Assembly: GCA_947624915.1 (NCBI GenBank)
Contig: CANQMF010000020.1
Span: 1-14,781, forward strand
Length of the DNA: 14,781 bases
From: an uncultured Bacilli bacterium
GTDB taxonomy: Bacteria > Bacillota_I > Bacilli_A > RF39 > UBA660
Direction: 5' to 3'
Shown: piece after piece, positions 5,950 to 12,310 of the stretch
How the letters are laid out: every line of letters begins with the position of its first letter
How positions within the stretch are numbered: the stretch's first letter is position 1
Translations under genes and position numbers: made by a program
Notes under the pieces: generated by a model
Seen by the model: only the letters and a program-made list of their open reading frames with translations
Told to the model about the DNA's origin: nothing
Database searches by the model: none

Positions 5950-7054
5950 TAATATGCATAAGGTTGATAATTATATTGGACTTTATGGGACTAAAAACGA
6001 TAGTGCTATTAGGTTGAATGAAGATAATATAGATATTAGGACTAGTTTTTTTCGTGATATAGATCGTATTATTTATTCACTTTCTTATGTTCGTTATTTA
6101 GATAAGACACAAGTATTTAGTATTACTGATAATGATCATATTAGTAAAAGAATGACCCATGTTCAACTGGTAAGTAAGATAGCAAGAACTATTGGTAGAG
6201 CATTGAATATGAATGAGGATTTAATTGAAGCGATTGCTTTAGGTCATGATTTGGGTCATGTACCATTTGGACATCCTGGTGAAACAATTTTAAATCGCCT
6301 TAGTTTAGAATATACAGGTCGATATTTTAATCATAATGTTCATAGCGTTCGTATTCTAAAAGATCTTGAGAATGGTGGATATGGTGAAAATATAACCGTA
6401 CAAGTACTTGATGGAATATTATGTCATAATGGTGAATTTTTGTCTGAGCAATATAGCCCTCAAAATAGAACTGTTGGTGAGTTTTTAGAAATTTATGAAA
6501 AGTGTTACACTGATAAAGATGTAATAAATAATCTTCATGCTATGACGTTAGAAGGGTGTATTGTTCGTATAAGTGATGTTATAGGTTATATTGGTCGTGA
6601 TATAGAAGATGCTATACGTTTAGGACTTATAGATGAAAGTGATTTACCGAGTATAGTGAAAAATACTTTGGGTAAAACTAATCGGGAAATAGTTAATACG
6701 ATTATTTTAGATATTATACATAATAGCTTAAATAAGCCATATATTAAAATGAGTAAGGAGGTATACAAAGCCTTAGAAGAGTTAAAAAATTTTAATTATG
6801 TGAATATATATAACAAAGCAAATTCGCAGGAGAGCCTCGCTCATTATGAGACAATGTACCGTGCTCTTTTTAAAAGATTATTGAATGATTTAAAGAGGAC
6901 AGATCTAGACAGTAGTATATATATTGATTACTTGAATCACATGTGTAAAGATTATCTGGATAAAACTAGTGATGAGCAAAAGGTAATTGATTTTATTGCC
7001 GGAATGACTGATGGATATTTTATGACTTTGTATCATAAATGCACAAGTGAATAG
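5930..7054 (+). CDS. HD-domain phosphohydrolase, dGTPase-like
   Basis: 374 residues. The HD metal-binding motif is clear: His77 in RMTHVQLV, His106-Asp107 in ALGHDLGHVPFGH with His110 and His115, and a later Asp216 in VRISDVIGY. The N-terminal SAIRLNEDNIDIRTSFFRDIDRIIYSL layout and the helical C-terminal half fit the dNTP triphosphohydrolase branch (dgt-like), which turns dGTP or other dNTPs into nucleoside and triphosphate. Activity and substrate are inferred from the family only. An in-frame stop at 5921 rules out upstream extension; the ATG has no good ribosome site, and Met9 (5954) is an alternative start. A NUDIX gene is divergent, which suggests a nucleotide-pool theme. Confidence 0.88.
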   Translation: MEEEIINNMHKVDNYIGLYGTKNDSAIRLNEDNIDIRTSFFRDIDRIIYSLSYVRYLDKTQVFSITDNDHISKRMTHVQLVSKIARTIGRALNMNEDLIEAIALGHDLGHVPFGHPGETILNRLSLEYTGRYFNHNVHSVRILKDLENGGYGENITVQVLDGILCHNGEFLSEQYSPQNRTVGEFLEIYEKCYTDKDVINNLHAMTLEGCIVRISDVIGYIGRDIEDAIRLGLIDESDLPSIVKNTLGKTNREIVNTIILDIIHNSLNKPYIKMSKEVYKALEELKNFNYVNIYNKANSQESLAHYETMYRALFKRLLNDLKRTDLDSSIYIDYLNHMCKDYLDKTSDEQKVIDFIAGMTDGYFMTLYHKCTSE

Positions 7055-7084
7055 AGGCTTACAATGTAGTCTATAATTTAACAT

Positions 7085-7112
7085 TTGACAGCAATAATGA
7101 ACTAGTTATCAT
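7085..7112 (+). promoter_or_regulatory. Promoter of the LCP gene
   Basis: TTGACA (7085-7090), a 16-base spacer and TATCAT (7107-7112). It lies in the 110-base gap after the HD gene, which shows no terminator, so some readthrough is likely as well. Confidence 0.6.
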
Positions 7113-7164
7113 GATTGATAAATACTATGTTTAATTTAAGTTATAATAAGAAAGCAGGCAGATT

Positions 7165-8592
7165 ATGAAAAAGAATAAAACAGTAAAAAAACGTAAGAAA
7201 TTATCAAAATTTACAGCTTTTCTTTTCTTTTTGATATCATGTTTGTTTTTATATTTAATTTTAGATCTGGGAATTGTGCCTGATAAATACTTGTTGGAAA
7301 TTGTAGGTGGCGTTGTGATAGCTAACATTTTTATCTTATTTATATTGTCAGTTTTCAAAACAAAAATAATGTATGTTTTTTCGCTGGGTAGCTGTATAAT
7401 TTTAGCGTATTTTACCTATTTATTAATATCAACACATATTTTTTTAAATACTATGGCAGTTGATTATAATACGAACAATTATTCTCTTATTACTTTAAAA
7501 AGTAGTAATTATGAAACGGTGTCCAGTTTAGTTAATAAAAAGATCGGTTATATGGTTGATGATCAAAAGTATCTCAATAGTATTAATATTGATTTTATTG
7601 ATATTAAGTATGATGATGTAATTGCTTTGGCAGATGCTTTGCTTAATAATAAAGTTGATGCTATTGTTTTGCAGCAACCACATTTGGATATGATACTTGA
7701 GCAAGGTAGTACAATTAATAATTTTATTGGTCAGGTCAGAGTGATTAAAAATTATAGTGTTGATATCAAACAGCAAAAGATTATAAAAGATATAAATGTT
7801 ACTAAAAATCCTTTTGTTGTGTATGTCAGCGGTATTGATACTTATGGTAAAGTATCTTCAGTATCCAGATCAGATGTTAATATGATAGTGGCTGTAAATC
7901 CCAATATCCGTCAAGTTCTTCTCATATCTATTCCTAGGGATTATTATGTGGAGCTTTCAGGTAAGAATGAGAAAGATAAGTTAACCCATGCTGGTATCTA
8001 TGGTATTGAAACTAGTGTTAAAACAGTTGAAAAACTTCTAAATATTGACATTAATTACTATTATAAAGTTAATTTTACAAGTATAATGAATATTGTTGAT
8101 ATATTAGATGGTATTGATGTATATTCTGAATATAGTTTTACTTCTAAAGATGGCCATGATTATCTGAAAGGATATAATCATTTGGATGGTAGTGCCACCT
8201 TATCCTTTGTTCGTGAGAGGAAGTCCTTTAAAGGTGGGGATCGAGTTCGTAATCAGAATCAACAAGCTGTTGTTAAAGCATTGTTACAAAAAGTTACAAA
8301 TCCTAAAGTTATTAATAAGTTTGATAGGTTATTGAATAGTGTAAAAGATAGTTTTGTAACTAATATGCCAACTAATCGTTTAACTGATTTAGTTAAATTT
8401 CAATTAGAAACTAATGCTAGTTGGAATATTACGACTTATAATTTAGATGGAGCCAACGGAAGTGACTATACTTATACATATAAGAATAATAAGTTATATG
8501 TTATGATTCCAGATCAAGAAACAATTGAACAGGCGAAATATTTAATTCAACAAATATATAAAGGAATTAAATTAAATAATTCCAATAAATAA
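7165..8592 (+). CDS. LytR-CpsA-Psr (LCP) family protein with three membrane helices and an extra sensor-like domain
   Basis: 475 residues. A basic N-terminus is followed by three membrane helices (about 15-37, 44-64, 68-92). Residues about 115-205 resemble one lobe of a family-3 solute-binding domain (KKIGYMVDD, then ALADALLNNKVDAIVL). The LCP catalytic domain occupies about 215-430: SRSD with Arg235 and Asp237, IPRD with Arg258 and Asp259, His276, and an arginine cluster FVRERKSFKGGDRVRNQNQ (348-366). LCP enzymes transfer undecaprenyl-linked glycopolymers to peptidoglycan outside the membrane, so this organism probably has a cell wall. The ATG has a weak AGCAGG site. The gene ends in a hairpin shared with a convergent neighbour. 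Confidence 0.93.
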   Translation: MKKNKTVKKRKKLSKFTAFLFFLISCLFLYLILDLGIVPDKYLLEIVGGVVIANIFILFILSVFKTKIMYVFSLGSCIILAYFTYLLISTHIFLNTMAVDYNTNNYSLITLKSSNYETVSSLVNKKIGYMVDDQKYLNSINIDFIDIKYDDVIALADALLNNKVDAIVLQQPHLDMILEQGSTINNFIGQVRVIKNYSVDIKQQKIIKDINVTKNPFVVYVSGIDTYGKVSSVSRSDVNMIVAVNPNIRQVLLISIPRDYYVELSGKNEKDKLTHAGIYGIETSVKTVEKLLNIDINYYYKVNFTSIMNIVDILDGIDVYSEYSFTSKDGHDYLKGYNHLDGSATLSFVRERKSFKGGDRVRNQNQQAVVKALLQKVTNPKVINKFDRLLNSVKDSFVTNMPTNRLTDLVKFQLETNASWNITTYNLDGANGSDYTYTYKNNKLYVMIPDQETIEQAKYLIQQIYKGIKLNNSNK

Positions 8593-8632
8593 AAGACTAT
8601 TAATGATATATTGCTTATTAATAGTCTTTTAT
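8591..8632. terminator. Bidirectional terminator between the convergent LCP and thioredoxin-like genes
   Basis: A 14-bp perfect stem AAAAGACTATTAAT (8591-8604) / ATTAATAGTCTTTT (8617-8630) with a 12-base loop. The A run at one end and T run at the other serve both directions. It begins inside the LCP stop codon (8590-8592) and ends 11 bases before the thioredoxin-like stop. Confidence 0.85.
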
Positions 8633-8640
8633 TATAGATA

Positions 8641-9162
8641 TTATTTTTTCTTTCTTGCTTGCAAGCTACGGACAACTTCATTTAAAATTAAGGTGCCACA
8701 TAAAACACCAATAGAACCATATAAGGTACCATAAAACATGTATGTGTCTTTCTTTGCCTGTTCTACATAAGGTTTAGCTACATCTTCATAAGTATCACTG
8801 TTATAGTTATCAACAATTGCTTTTATGATTTCATCGTCGAAAGATTCACTGTATCCTAAAAAGGTGTCTTCGCCAATGATTATATAAGGAACACCTAGTT
8901 TCTGATCTGATGGACCAAGTTTATCATATATTTGTTTCATTAACTTATTATTTCTTTTATTACCCCAAGTTTCAAACTTTTCTAGCTTAAAATATTTTCC
9001 ATATTCTTCTTCAATGCTATCAAAGAATTCAAATGCCGCATGACAATGTGGACAACCATTGCCATAAAAAATATAAACAGTGATTTCATCATTTTCTGCT
9101 TTTACTATATTTGGTGTTAAAAATACAAGTAAACATGTAATTATCATCATTATTTTCTTCAT
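8641..9162 (-). CDS. Membrane-anchored extracytoplasmic thioredoxin-like protein (CPHC)
   Basis: 173 residues from the ATG at 9162. A signal peptide (MKKIMMIITCLLVFLTP to VKA, residues 1-22) leads to a thioredoxin fold with active site CPHC (37-40) and the cis-proline loop GVPYIIIG (Pro92). A hydrophobic segment near residues 143-162, followed by RSLQARKKK, looks like a C-terminal anchor with its basic tail in the cytoplasm. It probably acts as a thiol-disulfide oxidoreductase outside the membrane. A longer reading from TTG at 9180 is rejected: it has no ribosome site and lies at or before the likely transcription start (near 9179), whereas AGAG sits eight bases before the ATG. It converges on the LCP gene. 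Confidence 0.88.
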   Translation of the reverse strand: MKKIMMIITCLLVFLTPNIVKAENDEITVYIFYGNGCPHCHAAFEFFDSIEEEYGKYFKLEKFETWGNKRNNKLMKQIYDKLGPSDQKLGVPYIIIGEDTFLGYSESFDDEIIKAIVDNYNSDTYEDVAKPYVEQAKKDTYMFYGTLYGSIGVLCGTLILNEVVRSLQARKKK

Positions 9163-9185
9163 ATCAACATCTCTTTTCAAGAAAT

Positions 9186-9214
9186 ATAATATACTAATTA
9201 ATTAACTATGTCAA
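9186..9214 (-). promoter_or_regulatory. Promoter of the thioredoxin-like gene
   Basis: On the minus strand: TTGACA (9214-9209), 17 bases, TATTAT (9191-9186). Transcription would start near 9179, which supports the ATG at 9162 over the upstream TTG. Confidence 0.75.
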
Positions 9215-9311
9215 TTGTTATATAATGTTTTCATAAGCAAATTTATTTTTACAATATAAATGTCAAATACATTTTTAAAAAAGTAAAAATCCCTAAAAAA
9301 ATTTGTAACAA

Positions 9312-9320
9312 TGTTATAAT
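9312..9320 (+). promoter_or_regulatory. Extended -10 promoter of the 9342 gene
   Basis: TGTTATAAT, an extended -10 with perfect TATAAT (9315-9320), lies 21 bases before the ATG. No recognisable -35 is found at the right distance. Confidence 0.5.
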
Positions 9321-9341
9321 ATATTTAAGTGACGGTGATGT

Positions 9342-10571
9342 ATGAAGGTAAGTAATAAAGAGAATGGAATTTATTTCGAATATTTATTTATTAAAAAATT
9401 TGATACAAAATACCACTTAGTTAGTATAGATGATTCTGGGTATCGCTTACTAATCCCAAGTAGTTATAGGATTGACTATACTAAATCTTTAGGAAATTAC
9501 AGAGGTTTGGGACACATAAATTTTATGACTAAAAAAAACAGTTTTGTTTTAGACTATGAGAAAATTGATTATTCACAGTTTCAAAAAAACATTGAAAAAG
9601 TAAGACGCTTTGAAACTAAATCTTTTGTTAACTATCGTGGACAAATATTTTGTGAAGTTTTAAAAGATAATGTTGATATGATTTATATGTACTACAATAA
9701 TTTTATGTATAAAATAAGTAGTAATAGTAAGTTAACAATTAATGAATATTTTGATATGTATTTTGTACTGTTTAGTATTGATGGAAATGGATTGATTAGT
9801 AACTTAGCACTTTTAACAGAAATAAATAAAATTATAGATAATGGTGTATATAGTTTTTGTAATGAAGAAGATATTTTAATCGAAAAATTAGATTTGGACC
9901 ATGAAGTGTTTTTGAATCAGGATGATATATATGTATTAATTGATGAGGAATATCAAAATTATAAATCTAAAATAAGTCAAGTTGTATTGATTGGTTATAA
10001 TGTTTTAAATAACTTGAGTAGTAAAGAGCTAAGTGTTGTTTTAGATAATAATATGTGGGTTATGAAGGGCATTTACTTCTTTGGTGGATTAGGATATTAT
10101 AAAGATGGGCTTATTAAGGATTATTCAGAAATAGTTGCATCTAGTGAATTATCTGATGATGAGAAGTCTAATTTGTTAACAACTATTTTAAAACAAAAAC
10201 AAATTGAAACTGATAGTTATCAATGTATTATTAGAGATGAGTTTTTACACTACATTGAAAATTATTTCAAAAATACTATGAATTATAAAGTATGGGATAA
10301 ATACCATTTGCGTGAATTTGTTAATTATGGTTTTTTAGATCAAAATTATGATGATTATTCTGATGATCAAATATATAAAATGGTTGAAGCATATTTACAT
10401 AGTGATAGTGATTTTAACAAACTTATTAATTTTAATAAAATATGTGATAGTGTGGTTGGCGAAAGGATAGCTATTTATCCTGAGTCTTATGAATTAACTT
10501 TATCGGCTTGTAATGGTTTTCTACATTCTGTGACTATAAAGTTTGGGGATCAATATTTGATTAAAATGTAA
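9342..10571 (+). CDS. Hypothetical soluble protein, 409 residues
   Basis: I do not recognise this protein. It has no signal peptide, no transmembrane helix and no cysteine-based metal motif, so it is probably cytoplasmic. It is rich in Tyr, Asp, Asn and Ile. The N-terminal ~150 residues look beta-rich (FEYLFIKKFDTKYHLVSIDD); the middle and C-terminal parts alternate helices and strands. Segments possibly useful for searching are FGGLGYYKDG (247-256) and KVWDKYHLREFVNYGF (316-331). The ATG follows GGTGAT and an extended -10 promoter. Rubrerythrin lies 60 bases downstream with its own promoter, and no terminator is seen between them. Confidence 0.8.
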   Translation: MKVSNKENGIYFEYLFIKKFDTKYHLVSIDDSGYRLLIPSSYRIDYTKSLGNYRGLGHINFMTKKNSFVLDYEKIDYSQFQKNIEKVRRFETKSFVNYRGQIFCEVLKDNVDMIYMYYNNFMYKISSNSKLTINEYFDMYFVLFSIDGNGLISNLALLTEINKIIDNGVYSFCNEEDILIEKLDLDHEVFLNQDDIYVLIDEEYQNYKSKISQVVLIGYNVLNNLSSKELSVVLDNNMWVMKGIYFFGGLGYYKDGLIKDYSEIVASSELSDDEKSNLLTTILKQKQIETDSYQCIIRDEFLHYIENYFKNTMNYKVWDKYHLREFVNYGFLDQNYDDYSDDQIYKMVEAYLHSDSDFNKLINFNKICDSVVGERIAIYPESYELTLSACNGFLHSVTIKFGDQYLIKM

Positions 10572-10578
10572 ATTATTA

Positions 10579-10608
10579 TTGAATTAGCTGATTTAATTAT
10601 GATATAAT
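10579..10608 (+). promoter_or_regulatory. Rubrerythrin promoter with an overlapping palindrome
   Basis: TTGAAT (10579-10584), an 18-base spacer with extended TGA, and TATAAT (10603-10608). A perfect palindrome AATTAT-GAT-ATAATT (10595-10609) covers the -10, where a repressor could block RNA polymerase. It is only loosely like a PerR box. The ribosome site AAGGAGG follows at 10618-10624. Confidence 0.7.
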
Positions 10609-10631
10609 TTTTTGTAGAAGGAGGGATAAAT

Positions 10632-11171
10632 ATGGAATTAAAAGGAACAAAAACAGAACAAAATTTAATGACAGCTTTTGCTGGCGAAAGTCAGGCTAGA
10701 AATAAATATACTTATTTTGCAAGTAAGGCAAAGAAAGAAGGATTTGAGCAAATTGCTGCTATTTTTGAAGAAACCGCTAATAATGAAAAAGAACATGCTA
10801 AGATATGGTTTAAATTATTAAATGGAGGAGATATTTCATCGACCGAAGAAAATTTGGCTAGTGCAGCTGATGGGGAGAACTATGAATGGACTGATATGTA
10901 TGCTGAATTTGCCAAAACAGCTCGTGAAGAAGGATTTGAGCATATTGCCTTTCTATTTGAAGGTGTAGCTAAAATAGAGAAAGAACATGAAGAAAGATAT
11001 CGTAAATTGCTATCTAATATTAACGATAAGTTAGTATTTTCAAGTGATGGAGATGCTATTTGGGTATGTCGTAATTGTGGTCATATTCATATTGGAAAAG
11101 AGGCGCCAAAGGTATGTCCAATATGTTCGCATCCGCAGGCTTATTTTGAAAGAAAGGCCATCAATTATTAA
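10632..11171 (+). CDS. Rubrerythrin
   Basis: 179 residues. An N-terminal ferritin-like four-helix diiron domain carries Glu19 in [12 protein letters not shown], the ExxH pair Glu52/His55 in NNEKEHA, Glu residues in [12 protein letters not shown] (91-102) and the second ExxH Glu116/His119 in [12 protein letters not shown]-terminal rubredoxin domain has Cys146, Cys149, Cys162 and Cys165 in VCRNCG and CPICSH, binding one Fe(SCys)4. Rubrerythrins reduce hydrogen peroxide in the cytoplasm of anaerobes and microaerophiles, taking electrons from rubredoxin or NAD(P)H-dependent donors. Length and spacing are normal. It has a strong ribosome site and its own promoter. Confidence 0.97.
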   Translation: MELKGTKTEQNLMTAFAGESQARNKYTYFASKAKKEGFEQIAAIFEETANNEKEHAKIWFKLLNGGDISSTEENLASAADGENYEWTDMYAEFAKTAREEGFEHIAFLFEGVAKIEKEHEERYRKLLSNINDKLVFSSDGDAIWVCRNCGHIHIGKEAPKVCPICSHPQAYFERKAINY

Positions 11172-11210
11172 AAAACTACTTAGTATGGAGTTGTAAGATA
11201 AATGTAGATA

Positions 11211-11245
11211 ATAAACCCCGTTTCTGTTTAAGAAATGGGGTTTAT
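11211..11245. terminator. Terminator hairpin between convergent rubrerythrin and CNNM genes
   Basis: A 15-bp stem with one G-T pair (11211-11225 with 11231-11245) and a five-base GTTTA loop; the core is AAACCCC/GGGGTTT. It lies 39 bases after the rubrerythrin stop and 10 bases before the convergent stop. The U tract is poor on both strands, but position and strength favour a shared terminator. Confidence 0.7.
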
Positions 11246-11255
11246 ATCAAATAAT

Positions 11256-12206
11256 CTATTTTCTATTGACAACTTCACGAACAGTAGTTTTTTTATTTGA
11301 AATATCATATTCATCATAAATATTACCAACTATTTCTTCAATAATGTCTTCCATTGTTACGATACCTATTGTCTTTGATTCTTTTTTTACAACAGCTATT
11401 CCAAGATGTTCTTTTTTCATTATATAAAATGTATCATCAATTTTGTTATCGTAACTTAGGTTGTAAACTTTTCTAAGGATTTTTTTTAAATCCACTAATG
11501 AGTCCTTTTGTATAATTAGATCTTTAATATTTAATATTCCTATAACATTATCAATATTATTTTCATATACCGGAAAACGTGTATATTTTGAATGTTTAAT
11601 AAGTGATATTATGTCTTTAATATTATCGTTTATGTTAATGAAAATAACATCATTAACAGGGGTCATAATATCAATTATTTCTGTATCATTAAACTCAAAT
11701 ACCTTAAGAATTAGTTCCTGCTCAAATTTTTCTATAACACCTTCATCTCCAGCAGATATAATAGTTCTTTTTATATCTTCCTCACTATATTCATTGTTTG
11801 GTGTTTTTATGTGAAATAACTTTACAAATAAATTGGTAGAATAACTAAGTATCATGATAAAGGGATAGCATATTTTAGATATAATATTAATTGTACTAAC
11901 CATACATATCGATACTTTCATTGGGTAAGCCAAGCCTATTTTCTTAGGAATTAGTTCTCCAAAAACTAGCGAAAAGTAGGATAATATCATAGTAGTAATA
12001 ATTAAAATAATAGTTTTTAAAGTTCCAATTGATAAATAATTGATTGATATATTTTGAACAATTTGATCGGTAAAGGTATCAGCAGCAAAAGCACTAGCTA
12101 AAAGCCCTGATAAAGTTATAGCAATTTGGATGGTTGATAAAAAGGTGCTAGTATCATTTAATAATTTGTTAATTTTTATGGCTTTTTTATTTCCTGTTCT
12201 AATCAT
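11256..12206 (-). CDS. CNNM-domain (DUF21) / CBS-pair membrane protein, readable part after a 5' frameshift
   Basis: 316 readable residues; the real gene almost certainly starts at 12310. The membrane part (CNNM/DUF21, about 1-125) contains NDTSTFLSTIQIAITLSG, LLASAFAA and FGELIPKKIGL, family hallmarks. A CBS pair (about 175-300) includes DIMTPVNDV, YTRFPVYENNIDNVIGILNI and IGIVTMEDIIEEIVGNIYDEYD. The usual C-terminal CorC/HlyC domain of about 80 residues is absent: the protein ends about 16 residues after the CBS pair. The family is linked to Mg2+ or cation transport; the direction and ion are not shown here. The first helix and the SASE motif lie upstream in a shifted frame, so Met1 here is internal. 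It is the last gene of a three-gene operon. Confidence 0.85.
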   Translation of the reverse strand: MIRTGNKKAIKINKLLNDTSTFLSTIQIAITLSGLLASAFAADTFTDQIVQNISINYLSIGTLKTIILIITTMILSYFSLVFGELIPKKIGLAYPMKVSICMVSTINIISKICYPFIMILSYSTNLFVKLFHIKTPNNEYSEEDIKRTIISAGDEGVIEKFEQELILKVFEFNDTEIIDIMTPVNDVIFININDNIKDIISLIKHSKYTRFPVYENNIDNVIGILNIKDLIIQKDSLVDLKKILRKVYNLSYDNKIDDTFYIMKKEHLGIAVVKKESKTIGIVTMEDIIEEIVGNIYDEYDISNKKTTVREVVNRK

Positions 12207-12211
12207 TTGGT

Positions 12212-12310
12212 TTAACTCAAAATGATTAATTGATAAAAAAGCAATTTCTGATGCCGAAAAGATGCCATTATAACAATGAGAATAATAAGAATTATAATAT
12301 CAATAGTCAT
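12212..12310 (-). pseudogene. 5' end of the CNNM gene, separated by a one-base frameshift
   Basis: ATG at 12310 overlaps the upstream TGA stop (TGATG), so translation is coupled. The frame reads MTIDIIILIILIVIMASF, a first membrane helix, then goes out of frame and stops at 12212. One extra T in the minus-strand T4 run (A4 at 12257-12260) joins it to FSASEIAFLSINHFELNQM, exactly the CNNM N-terminus, which is otherwise missing. The restored protein would be 351 residues. The lesion may be a true mutation, a slippage-regulated site or an assembly error. Confidence 0.8.

Noticed and set aside
7528..7776. 82-codon minus-strand ORF inside the LCP gene
   Set aside because: Low-complexity Ile/Asn-rich translation opposite a clear gene; typical AT-rich shadow.
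9163..9180. TTG start giving a longer thioredoxin-like protein
   Set aside because: No ribosome site precedes it, the predicted transcription start lies near 9179, and the ATG at 9162 has an AGAG site and opens a proper signal peptide.
11611..11814. 67-codon + strand ORF inside the CNNM gene
   Set aside because: Antisense to a recognisable CBS-domain frame with no start signal.
12257..12268. Programmed -1 frameshift in the CNNM gene
   Set aside because: The sequence around the T4 run is not a classical X-XXY-YYZ slippery heptamer and no clear downstream stimulatory structure was seen; a one-base deletion is simpler.
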